Shown piece by piece: positions 35,648 through 46,989 of a stretch of DNA of 64,000 nucleotides. Source of the stretch: Siphonodentalium dalli (lineage: Eukaryota > Mollusca > Scaphopoda > Gadilida > Siphonodentaliidae); assembly GCA_032622095.1 (NCBI GenBank), contig CP136062.1, positions 38,066,918 through 38,130,917 on the forward strand. The letters are read 5' to 3'. A program made the translations under genes and the position numbers. Position 1 is the stretch's first letter, and every line of letters begins with the position of its first letter. The notes under the pieces are model-generated. The model was not told where the DNA came from and did no database searches. It worked only from the letters and a program-made list of their open reading frames with translations.

Positions 35648-36010
35648 ATAGGATATAATTGTTTTTCCCTTTAAATAAAACAGTACCAAATGTATAGCCG
35701 GGACATTTGTATAGGAACGACAGATAGCTCACTTAAAGCGAACTAGGGCCCAACGATTTGGTGACTATTGATCGGCCAGTTGTTCTCTTGCGGAATGTTC
35801 CGATAAGGTCGTTACTAAGCACCCCATCAAACTGACTGAATTAGCGGGGGAATCCTGTAGTTGTATTATCGAAACACTCTTCCATTCCAATGCATACATT
35901 AATAACTGATTAGGAAAATCCATTCAGTTATCACTGGTAAAAAATAAATCGAACCGAATACAGATAATTTGGTAGGCAGGATTGTGGGCATCGTCAGAAT
36001 AGCAACTTAC

Positions 36011-36032
36011 CTTTGAATCCATTTAGGGTAAC
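36011..36032 (-). CDS. 22-nt micro-exon, copy B
   Basis: Identical in sequence and in both splice sites (TTTACAG acceptor, GTAAGTTGC donor) to 17,268-17,289. It would splice in phase 1 to the FReD exon B. With no PAN exon visible upstream, its present use is uncertain. Confidence 0.6.
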
Positions 36033-36455
36033 CTGTAAAGTAAAAACAAATAACTTGTTATGTAAACATCGCTAATCGTGTAGTAGGTTAACATATTTTA
36101 GTCTGAATATGATTTTCAGAATATTTTTAAATTCTTTGACCGTTTGCCAGTGTTTCCCGTCAAGGTTTGATTAAAATTTGGTATCTTAATTATTGGACTA
36201 ATTGAAATTATATCGGTAATTCCACCGTGTAGACTTTATTGTTTACATAACAATAGTTTTGGCATGCGAAATCTCAGTACTGGAGAGTTATTAATATTAT
36301 AAATTAGAATGTGCAATGGTAAGAACTCGCCTAGGGAGCAATAAAATATATACTTTATCCATGTACTGAGAATCGAGTAGTTCATTTCCTTTACCAATTA
36401 CCGAGGTGTCTTTCTTCATAACCTGATAGTTTGAACAGTATCTTAATAAACCATC

Positions 36456-37695
36456 TTCTATTGACATCGCTATATATAAAAAACTATATAAATACATAGC
36501 GCGACAACAATGAGGAATATTTACCACGTGACGTTATTTAAATTACTAAATTCTTACAACTAAATAAGTTTAAATATTATAATAGAGGTGTCTTCCGGGT
36601 TAAATCAAGGTAAATGTACCGTGGAAAACCATTGTAATTGTACCACACTATTTCAAATCGAAATGTATTACAGTACATGTAGTATTGTATATATGTGCAA
36701 TGCATTTACGGACTTATTGGTCTAAATACCAACGTTTACTACATGTCTGACAGTAGTGTACATCAATATTGTCACCAATACCATAGTTTACCATGGTACA
36801 CCTCAGTACACAAATAATTAATCCAATTGGGTACACATGTATATACCAAGGATCATTGAACATTCGATTGAGTCAATCATCCAATTTATAGTCTATGATT
36901 TGTTCATGGCATTTATTTCAATATTGATACATACACTTTTGGACGAAATAACTGGAAGATGATTAATTAACTGAAGTCATGACAGAATATCTTATTTCTA
37001 AGTTCTATGGTTTTGGAGGACCTTGGTTCACACCATGTCTTGGCACAGTTTACCACGTTATTCCAATGCGTTAGTCTATGTACGTACATCTGTTTACCGG
37101 TCATCGCATGATGTCTAATACTGTACATGGTATACCAAGGGTTATCTCTCTTATTGATCCAAAACCTGTCGTTTTATGCAAGGCCATTTATATGTATAGC
37201 ATTAAAGAAATTACAAAAATCTTTCAGGTGTATTGTTTAATATCTTTATTAAAAACTTATTTGTTTGAAGACAAATAAATTAGATTTAATAGCTATTTTG
37301 TTGTTTTCTATACTTTCGTATGTGTTATGAAAGGCTATGGTGACCCTTAAATATCGATTTTTGACCCAATTTATTTAGTCACTTTTGACCCAATTTTAGT
37401 TAAAGGCTACTAAATATTTAGTTAATTTTATAACCCAATTCCATTTGGTTACTTTATGTAACCCAATGATTAGTTAAATATTGGGTTAAAATATTACTAA
37501 ATATTGGGTTAAGAGTTAACTAATTAATTTATTCCCAACCGATTGGGTATCAATTAACTCAAATTTAGTATATAATCAGTCGCCCATGTTTAGTCAGAAA
37601 ATTGTTTAGTTAAGAATTAGAAGATTTAGTTTTTTCCAATTGTTTAGTCGGATGAGTTTTGAACCAATAGTTTAGTTGTATTTTTACTAAAATTT
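36456..37695. mobile_element. 1.24-kb segment present only in copy B
   Basis: Copy A reads straight from AATAAACCATCTT to AGTCATGCATAAC (17,709-17,730). Copy B has 1.24 kb between the same words. The segment contains CCATGG-type repeats (36,590-36,800) and then an AT-rich block full of TTTAGTTA and ATTGGGTTA words (37,350-37,690). No terminal inverted repeat or coding frame was found, so it may be an insertion in B or a deletion in A. Confidence 0.6.
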
Positions 37696-37960
37696 AGTCA
37701 TGCATAACTAAACGTTATTTAGAGTGTATCGCTCCAAACTCGGCTGATAACCCACTACACTCAGCTGATAACCCACTAAACTAGGCTGATGTCAGTTGTG
37801 GCGTCACGGAGCAAAGCCATTCGGGGATGCAGTCACATTGCTAGGCCGATATAACGACAATTTCATAATGGACTTGAAGTATGGCGTTTCGTGGTGTGTT
37901 TCATGCCATTTAGAACTGGTATTCAATGAGTAATTAAAATGGCAAACGTGAATATCTACT

Positions 37961-38800
37961 CAATTCAATTAAGTTTATTCAGATCGCCAATATAGACATT
38001 ACAGAAGAGTTGTTTACATAAATACAATGTATATATCATTACAGGTATACATGTAGAAATGGGGTGGACGATATTCTTTACCTACACTGTTTAAGTTCGA
38101 CAGGCTGCTGATAGTAAGCCTCAGGGGGACCTAAATATCTCAAGGACCTTTCTAATAAATACTGACATGTTTTTAACTGTCGGATGATTTCGGGAGTTAA
38201 ATAGAGCGGCTAATTTATAAGTGTTTGGTCTTTGATAGAAGTATTGTTTTAGATATTTTATTCTTAATTCGCTAAGTTCCCTACACTTCAGTACCATGTG
38301 ATATTCATCGCCTATTTCGAGATTACATAGAGTGCATATCCTGTCTGAATAATCGGTATTCGTCCAAGCACCGAGTTCTATAGGGAGTTTGTGGTTTCTA
38401 GTGCGGAAAGCTGAAGTGTTTCGAACTGCTCTATTGTCATCAAGGGATAGGTAATTCTCTCGTTCAAAATTGGACTTTATAATCCGATAAAATGTTCGAA
38501 TTTGCTTGATTTCGATATTGTTGCCCACCATTCTTGAATGTATATGTCACGTACATGTAGCTTACCGGAAGTTGTGCGATTGAAGCTGTTCAAGTTGGTA
38601 CGTGTTGGTTGGCCCAGACACTACACATACCTAGGCAGTTAAGGGTGTCCCGTATACCAATAATCAGTGATTTATTAAAAACTTTATCACAATATAAATA
38701 ATACATAGCATAATACAAAATAAGAGGCAATCTATTGGTTGGCATGCAGATTAGCTTAGCCCAATACGAGAGGGAACGGGTTTTGATTCTCACCGTTATG
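37961..38800 (-). mobile_element. 5'-truncated LINE fragment inserted in copy B
   Basis: Copy A has ATCTACTC directly joined to GGAAATATAGCG. In B these are split by about 840 bp. The insert encodes, on the minus strand (38,531-38,121), the C-terminal region seen after the reverse transcriptase in several non-LTR elements, including the zinc-knuckle-like CTLCNLEIGDEYHMVLKC and FNSRNHPTVKNMSVFIRK. The minus-strand 3' end reads GAATAAACTTAATTGAATT, a polyadenylation-like tail. The filled/empty comparison shows insertion after duplication. Confidence 0.75.
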
Positions 38801-39659
38801 GGGAAATATAGCGTGCGTGGTCATATACAACGCTTCAACATCGCATTGAAGATGTAAATTTAGTTAGTCCGGTCTCAGGCTGATATGACGTTACCTCGGG
38901 CTGATATATCGACCGATATTAAGCGCGGCTTTAATGTCTAAGTTGGTCTTGTGCATTAGATCAAGATAAATCTAGTTCGTCGGCTGTTCCACATTATGCA
39001 TGTGCAAACCTTAAAGAGAATTGATTCGAATAATCTGTTGACATCTTATAGAACAAGTTGTGGCAAGATTATAACTTCAATACACGTATTATTATGGTTT
39101 TTGAACAGGGAGGCTGTGTGACTTCTGAAAACAGGCGCCATTGTGAACCATCGCTGACAATACGTGTATTTTTAACAAAACACGACTTATATTTTTCAGT
39201 TTGAAAATGTTTCCCATAAGTTATAGCTCCATTTGTTGATATTTCTAAATCCATTTATTACACGTCCTCGCCCATGGGTTTATCAGTTCAATTCGCGACA
39301 GCAAACAAAGACAGTTAGCTCCATTGTAAAGCTGAAGCCTTTGCTAATTTTTAGTCGTCAGAATGGGAGAAAAATTCGAAGTCGGTCAATTGTGAATTTG
39401 TTTTGTGTATATTTATGCCACATTGATTTGTGCAGATGAATGCTGGTAGCTTTTAATGCTTTATTACAAATCATAATTCAAATTAAGCTTCCAACGACAA
39501 CACAGACGCAACTTTTTTTAGCTCTATTTGACAAATTCAAGTTCGAGGTATTGCGTCCGTCGTTCTTTCGTGTGTCCATCACCATTTTACTGCGGCACAA
39601 CCTACATGACATATCACACTCTACAGGCCTCATCCCTCATCTGATCATCGTCAAACATA

Positions 39660-40296
39660 ATACGGATCTTCGAGGTGACCTCCAGATGGGAGCCATCGAT
39701 TATTTCCGAAATTCGTTAAAAATCATTGCCGCCAACAGCCATCTTGAATCCCTTGGCACAACCTGCAGCCCATATTTATCGCAGAATTTTTTTGACAAGT
39801 TATAATGCATGTTTCGGATCACCTCTAGCTATCGAATTTAAACGATTTTCGATTAAAACATGGCCACCGGCAGCCATCTATATTTTACTCTTTGCATGAT
39901 CAGTTTGAACAACGTATATATATCACATCCCTTTAACGATCATCGCCAAACTTCGGAGTGACCCCTAGATGGGAGCCATCGATTATTTCCGAAATTCGTT
40001 ACAAACCATGGCCACCAGCAGTCATCTTGGATGGCAAATTTGAATCCATTGGCACACTCTGCAATCTGCATTTATCAGACATATATGCTTAAACCTTACA
40101 AACGTGTTTAGAGTCACCTCTAGATGGAATTTGTCAGAATTTCGTTGAAAAACAAGGCCGCCGACAGCAATTTTGGATTTTATTCTTTGCATGACTAAAT
40201 CCTTTGGAACACCCACATCCTTTATACGACTTTCACCATAAAGATCTTCTGGGTGACCACTAGATGGGATCGAGCCTTCGCTCCCGCCGGATCTCA
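39660..40296. repeat. ~150-bp tandem repeat, copy B
   Basis: Counterpart of 18,820-19,470 with the words GATGGGAGCCATCGATTATT and GCCGCCAACAGCCATCTTG. The last unit is split by the piggyBac-like element and resumes at 41,994-42,070. Confidence 0.8.
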
Positions 40297-40300
40297 TTAA

Positions 40301-41989
40301 CCCTTTCAGTGCCAAGTCCGATTTTTGTATCAACCCATATTTCCTTGATCATTTTTCAAATTTAATGATTATAATAATGTGATACATTGATGCAAAGACC
40401 TATAAGGGCTCTTTCCATCAATGTATTATATTATTGTAATCAATAAATTAATAAAATGATCAAGGAAATATGGGTTGATACAAAAATCGGACTTTGTGTG
40501 ACCCACATTATGTGAGTAAAGGGGGATGCCCAATAGCAGTAGAGTCCACAATTAGAGGTACCATGTCTTGCCCACCGGAATCTGAAAGCTAATGATAGGC
40601 AGAGCACCCTGCTCTAAAGGCAGTTTCTGATATATAGTCATAAAGAATAGGAACAGAAAAGATAGCAGAAACCCAAAGAACACATATAAATTTGTGTTAT
40701 GATTTATGTTTCACAAGAATTAATTTAAGCTTTGTATGACCCATAAAATATTATTTTGTATACTGTACTGTTACAGTATAATGTTTGCAAACTATGCTAA
40801 AAACACGTATAAAGAGCGTTCATTTGCATATACATGTTGTATACACTTATCTCTATGCAATTCATGTTATATTGGGGTCATTTTTCCAGTTGTTTTATTC
40901 CTTATTAAGCAAGAAAGCCCCACGTCCTCTGGTATATTAGGTACCGAGTTTCCCATATACATCGTACCTGAATTAAAGGTACACGCATTCATAGATAAGT
41001 TATACATTTCCCAGATGGTATATTGGAGTTATCCCATCCATAACGGTACAAATTAAGTTAACTTCGTGCAAATTACGATATGCACACTTATACATGATAT
41101 ATCAAGCACTAACAGTTATTGCGTTACAAGATAGTTGAATATAAACGCTCTTTATATTGGGTTCATTAGTTATGTGTTTCTGTTATTTAAATAAGAGATT
41201 TATTATGTCTGGCTCCCACACACTATCACAAAAAGGTTTTTATTGTCTGTGCTATCTTAGAGGTGCCGTTGTTAAAGCGACATGATATATATCGTACCTG
41301 AATTGAAGGTACACACATTTATAGATAAGTTATACATTTCCCAGATGGTATATTGGAGTTATCCCATCCATAACAGTACAAATTAAGATAGCTTTGTGCA
41401 AATTAGGATATGCATACTTATACATGATATATCAAGCGCTAACAGCTATTGGGTTACACTATAGTTTAAAATAAACGCTCTTTATATTGGGTTCATTGGT
41501 TCTGTTATTTAAATAATATATTTATTATGTCAGGCTCCCACACACTATCACAAAAAGATTTTTGTTGTCTGTATTATCTCAGAGGTGCCGTTGTTAACGC
41601 GACATGATATATATCGTACCTGAATTAAAGGTACACGCAATTATAGATAAGTTATACATTTCCATATGGTATAGGATGTGTCCCATCCATAACAGTAAAC
41701 ATTAAGTTAACTTCGTGTAAATAATAAGATATGCATACTTATGCATGATATATCAAGCACTAACAGCTATTGGGTTACAAGCGAGTTGAATATAAATGCT
41801 CTTTATTTGGGGTTCATTAGTTTTGTGTTTCTGTTATTTATTAAGAGATTTATTATGCCCGGCTCCCACACACTATCACAAAAAGGTTTTATTGTTTGTG
41901 CCACCCCAGGGGTGTCGTTGTTAATGCAACATGATATATGTCGTTCCTGAATTAAAGGTACACGCATATATAGACAAGCACTGAAAGGG
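40301..41989. mobile_element. Non-autonomous piggyBac-like element
   Basis: Flanked by TTAA at 40,297-40,300 and 41,990-41,993. Terminal inverted repeats are CCCTTTCAGTGC and GCACTGAAAGGG. Removing the element and one TTAA restores a continuous ~150-bp host repeat unit across the joint, which fixes the boundaries. Inside are a ~190-bp inverted repeat (40,303-40,494, arms with CATATTTCCTTGATCATTTT) and three tandem units of about 325 bp (CGTACCTGAATT points at 40,963, 41,293, 41,615 and, diverged, 41,942). No transposase is encoded in its 1,689 bp. Confidence 0.85.
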
Positions 41990-42236
41990 TTAAAATACAT
42001 AGCCGCCAGCACTCATCTTGGAGTTCTCACGTGAATCCATCGGCGCACCATGCAGTCCACATTTATTGGTTAAATCTTTGAAATTAAAATAATACACAAT
42101 ACAAGCCTTTTACAGAAACGTTTGGACTTTCCTTCTTTTTATCATTCTATTGATTGCTCGGCACAAAATGAACGCCTTCCCAAGTTGAGCTACTTGACGC
42201 TTACATTATAAACGTGATGTCGAGTACTGCGCATAT

Positions 42237-42240
<4 letters not shown>

Positions 42241-42285
<45 letters not shown>

Positions 42286-42340
42286 TTTGCATGTTCTGTG
42301 TTAAATCATAGCTTTTGCAATAAACTGATTCTGATTCTAT
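42241..42340 (+). repeat. (TA)n microsatellite and LINE/SINE-like 3' tail
   Basis: A run of about 40 bp of TA repeats is followed, after about 40 bp, by GCAATAAACTGATTCTGATTCT. That is the kind of short repeated tail left by CR1/L2-type elements or their SINE partners. The body of the element is not recognisable. Confidence 0.5.
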
Positions 42341-43463
42341 TAGAGTAATTTTAAATATAGAGCGTTTCCTGTTAGTATACCATGACTGTTGACAATTAAT
42401 AGAGAGCGTTTAGCTCGGTGATTGAGCCGTTATACATTTCATGCTTGAACCTTTCTTGGAAATATTCGGTTTCCTCGAAGTTGATGCTTCAAATTGACGC
42501 ATAATGTATTTGAACCTATATAACACCAGCTACCAGAAAGGAACGAACATATGATATGACCTATTCTAGGATATTGCTTCACCTTGAAACTCGTGATGTA
42601 TAAGTCCCTGTGATAACCGAAGTTATATATTGGATGAGATCGTCATGTTTGCATATAATATACATTGGAAATATGCAGCCATGTTTGCATGGAAAAATGA
42701 ATCGAAATTGCAGTTCCAATGCTCCCAGTATGCATCAGCCACTATATGCTGATTACCGCCCTGTCACCACAAGCTCCTAATTATTCATACACGCCCCACT
42801 ATATACATATAGCGAGACATACCTAAAATGATATACACAGAACCAATAGTCTAAATGCGCGCGACCTTAACTTTCCACTTAAGTTGATCTTACGTGTGTC
42901 TTATGAAACGCTTCCCTGAAATGGCAAAGCAAAGTCATAAGATCTATTTTACATCTTATATTAAGTCCATCTTAAGATCATCTCGTTGAAATCATGGACA
43001 TGTCTATACTTATAAGATTGGTGTAATTCAGCAACAGCAATTGTTTTACAAACATTGCTGTCCTCTTTAAACATCATAGTTGTATACATTGTGTATATGA
43101 TTCAAATTTTTGTGGAAGCGACGTCAATTTATTCTGATATTATTAAATTTGGCAAACCTCCCCAACTCGCATCCCTGCCAGGAACCCAGATTTTGATAGG
43201 TTTAAAACACACCGTTATTTTCTTAGTTTGGTTCAGATCAATCAAGAGTAATCGATGGAAAGGGTAGGGTACACACTCGATGGACGAAACACATTTTGAG
43301 CATATATAGTGCATTGAAACATCAAAATCCTTGAAAACAAAGAGACCGAAACAATCCACCAGTGCCGGAATGCAATTTCTTCGGAAATGGTAGGAAATAG
43401 ATTATGTCTAGTATTTGGATTGTGCTTAAATTCTATAGCGTTCAACAAACCTCCACCCACCAT
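42341..43463. other. No gene recognised
   Basis: Unique-looking AT-rich sequence with overlapping short frames on both strands at about 43,055-43,463, none with a recognisable domain. Confidence 0.5.
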
Positions 43464-44065
43464 GTGGCGACGTGGCGACAGGGTTTTTTTTAGTAGGGAA
43501 TTCGTTGGGTTTTTTTTACCAACATTTGCATATTCTCATACTTTATAGAGCAAAAAATTATTGACTGAGAAGGCCATCAGTTGGAAATTTATGATCCTAT
43601 TTGGGTGTCAGGTCAGCTGGTCAGGTCGGAAATTTCCAAAACTTGGTAAACTTGTGTCCTTGTTCCTCCTCCGTGGCCAGTCAAAACCTGCTGATTATTT
43701 GAAAATTTTCAACCGCTGTAGGGGATGTCAGGTTGGATATTTCCAACGCTTGGAAATTAAGCTTGATGCCAGTCCAAATGCTAGGATTTTCCGATATTCA
43801 TGTGCGATTTCAAAGTGTTCTCACACCGAACCGTGGACTGTCCGGTGTATCTTGATCATCCATCTATATTGACATTTAAAAATAATTATCATATTAGACA
43901 GAGCCGTGGTTCGCCCAGCAGATTATATTTATATCTCCGGCTAGTGACCACAAGGTGCAAATTAATTATGCAAACGTGTTTGGTCTGGTTGAAGGGGTGG
44001 TGCAGTTACGATTATCAAGGTGGGCATGCACCCCCACACAGGAGACCCTCTAGCCACGTCACTGA
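43464..44065. mobile_element. Possible CGTGGC-ended hAT-like element
   Basis: The left end reads GACGTGGCGACAGGG and the right end TCTAGCCACGTCACTG. These are the two end types seen in the related element at 62,412-62,812, here in reverse order. The interior shares TTGGAAATTTCCAAC-type words with it. No clear target duplication was found, so the limits are approximate. Confidence 0.45.
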
Positions 44066-44818
44066 TTTTTAATGTGGGTTGGACCTATCCCTTATAATTT
44101 TACTGAGATGTTGCCTTGATTTTTCTCTTCCTCACGTTGTGTCATTTCGAAAATCTCAATTATGTCACCAAAACTCATTATGCAGATATATAAACACACC
44201 GGCCAGTATGAGCCTCTTTAAAATTATACGCATAGTGTATACCGCGATGCACGGATTGTGGCCTGTTAGTGCTCGAGGTTTAGTCATTACGCGCGCTCCG
44301 AGTGTATACTAATGTAGAGATTCTTGTTTCACCTGGGCGCATGCGTGTTTTATTTATAGAATGGGAATTTTTTGGAGGATTAAAAGTCGAACTGCGACCG
44401 GAGTCCAAGTCCGGTAAAAGGTGTAGTTGGGAATTTCAATTTCGTTTATTGTCGTTAACATTATGTCAATAATGTTGATTTGTGGTTTGTGATACGCTAT
44501 TGACAATTACATATAAAAGAAATGAAAAAGATAATTTGTAAGTCTTATATTTCAACTTTTATAGACATGTTTCGTTCTGCAGCCCACTGATGGTTGTGGT
44601 CGGAGACGGCCGAGTCGGCCGTCGGTTTGTTAATTAGGCGCTGGTTGTTATTGTTATTTTAACGGAATTCTGAGTTGGTCATTCGCAAAACCAATATATT
44701 TTATATTCTATAATTACAAGCATGGGTATATAATATATGATCTTGAGCGCGTTACCATTTCTGACATTGGTTTTCTTGTAATACATTGGGACAATAACAT
44801 GATCGATAGCGTGAGTCG
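44066..44818. other. No gene recognised
   Basis: No exon or repeat that I can name. A short plus frame at 44,079-44,312 has no domain-like pattern. Confidence 0.5.
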
Positions 44819-44822
44819 TTAA

Positions 44823-45214
44823 CGCTTTACCCAACAGAAGGGCCCTGTGCCAATGCATTCTCTTATATATGCGAGTCGACCATAGGTCGCCTCGCATATA
44901 TAAGAGAATGCATTGGCTTAACACATTAAAAATTATAAAATTGTTAAAGAATGTAAGAAAAAATGGTAAAAAGTGTTAAAAAAAGATTTTTTTAAGGCCA
45001 ATGCATTCTCTTATATATGCGAGGCGACCTATGGTCGACTCGCATATATATGAGAATGCATTGGCACAGGGCATAACTGTAACTATCACAATATGACCAA
45101 GGAGCCGGTTCCAATGATATCCATATTTGTATGGTTCTATTGAGAGAGACCGGATATATTTTAGGCTGTTGAAGCTTTATTTGGCCGGTTTTGGCCGGTT
45201 TGTTGGGTAAAGGG
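44823..45214 (+). mobile_element. 392-bp piggyBac-like MITE, copy 1
   Basis: Flanked by TTAA at 44,819-44,822 and 45,215-45,218. Terminal repeats are CGCTTTACCCAACA and TGTTGGGTAAAGGG. Inside are two 67-bp hairpins (44,850-44,916 and 44,998-45,064), each beginning CCAATGCATTCTC and ending GAGAATGCATTGG, plus a unique segment ending in two TTGGCCGGTT repeats. The same 392 bp occurs in opposite orientation at 46,354-46,745. Non-coding. Confidence 0.9.
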
Positions 45215-46353
45215 TTAACGCTAAACCGAAGACACCTTTTGCGTTCAGCCGCTACCAAATAAACTACCTGGTTTATAAAATAAACCCACTTGGTGAATAC
45301 GGGCCATGTTGTTTAGCAAGTGGGAGAGTTGTATCAAGCAACATTAATAATGCCACATATAGTATGCTATTCCATGACATACGTCTGCATAGGCAAGTTA
45401 CACCAATACAACGGATTTTATGAGGTTTTGGTTGGAGCGGTCGGATTTCGGCAGGCAAACTTTAATTTTAAAGTGGTGTGAAACACTCCGGTTGTGTGAT
45501 CAAATAGAAATGGAGAATAATCTTGCTCAAATTATTGATAATCGTGATGTCTCAATACGTAATTTATCTCCAGGATATATAGATAGTAGGGTTTAGAAGT
45601 ATAGTATACTTGTCAATTATTCAGAGTGATTTGAATGTTCCTAACTTGTCCTCTTATTTCAGGCAATTCTTTAAGGATTGGCCATTTATAAATGGACAAT
45701 CCGTACCTAAATTTTCATTAATTAATGGTCAATCAGACCACGTGTGCCACGCGTGATCGATTGTCAATTTAGAAAGAACCATTAACGCTAATCATTTAAT
45801 TTAATTTGTATAACAAAATAACGGAGATATTTGAAGAAGAGTTTTTGACAAAATAACGGAAATATTTGAAGAAGTGTTTTTAAAGAGCGTTACCCCAAGC
45901 ATCCCACAAGCCCACCCACCCAATAGAAGAATTTGACTTATATTTCACCAGAGTTGATCTATTGTTGTGTTGCAATTTCTCATACAAATCGCCGTTATTT
46001 AGTAAAGGTACATTCTTTATAGAGTTATTACCCTTCAGATTAAATATGAAGCTAACATGCAGGATTATTTATATATGTCGTGATTTAGTGGACAATCCCA
46101 AGCTCGCGTGCCACGCGTGTCCGGATTGACCATTAATTAATGAAAATTATTATTGGACAATCTTATGCGCATTATGTGCTTATTTAGATGTAATTTGTGA
46201 AAAACATCGAAAGTTAGTGTAAACAAATGAAAAATTCCTACGAAATTCCCGGTGTCGGATGTACACGGTGAACATTGCGAATAACATTTAGCAGGGATGT
46301 TGAGCACCAATACTTTTCCTAAAAAGAATAACGGTATCGCAAGCGATCTTTAA
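45215..46353. other. Spacer between the inverted MITEs
   Basis: Contains a second, inner inverted repeat. The core AATTTTCATTAATTAATGG at about 45,709 is mirrored at 46,124-46,148, and a CACGCGTG word lies beside each arm. A short tandem repeat of ACAAAATAACGGAGATATTT lies at about 45,815-45,880. No gene recognised. Confidence 0.55.
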
Positions 46354-46745
46354 CCCTTTACCCAACAAACCGGCCAAAACCGGCCAAATAAAGCTTCAAC
46401 AGCCTAAAATATCTTCGGTCTGTCTCAATAGAACCATACAAATATGGGTATCATTGGAACCGGCTCCTTGACCACATTGTGATAGTTACAGTTATGCCCT
46501 GTGCCAATGCATTCTCTTATATATGCGAGTCGACCATAGGTCGCCTCGCATATATAAGAGAATGCATTGGCCTACACAAAATCTTTTTTTAACACTTTTT
46601 ACCATTTTTTCTTACATTCTTTAACAATTTTATAATTTGTAATGTGTTAAGCCAATGCATTCTCTTATATATGCGAGGCGACCTATGGTCGACTCGCATA
46701 TATAAGAGAATGCATTGGCACAGGGCCATTCTGTTGGGTAAAGGG
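46354..46745 (-). mobile_element. 392-bp piggyBac-like MITE, copy 2 (inverted)
   Basis: Flanked by TTAA at 46,350-46,353 and 46,746-46,749. Ends are CCCTTTACCCAACA and TGTTGGGTAAAGGG, perfect over 14 bp. It is nearly identical to copy 1 when reversed and has the same length. Hairpins lie at 46,504-46,570 and 46,652-46,718. The near identity implies recent activity, gene conversion or an inverted duplication. Confidence 0.9.
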
Positions 46746-46989
46746 TTAACCAATATTTTAGCATTGACTTTTTCGTTTATTGTAAATCAGTGGTATACAC
46801 ATTGTCCAGATTACTATCGATGCTGTCATATATGCTATACACATGTACTTTTTCATATGGGATGTCTCTTCAACATATATAGTACAGCGGCCAAATCGAA
46901 AAAGAGCTCTAGTATTCGAGATACCCCTACCCACGGTAGAACAAGTTAAAACTAACTTTTTTTAAAGGAGAAATATATACTCTTTACGA

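Larger units (their letters stand above)
22912..42070. repeat. Segmental duplication, copy B
   Basis: Direct-orientation counterpart of 7,143-19,622. It carries extra material relative to A: a 28-bp minisatellite (23,929-31,575), a palindrome (31,631-31,762), a 1.24-kb segment (36,456-37,695), a LINE fragment (37,961-38,800) and the remainder of a piggyBac-like element (to 41,989). It lacks the LINE, the Helitron-like element and the CCATGG block of A. The right limit is the end of the ~150-bp repeat unit near 42,070. Confidence 0.88.
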
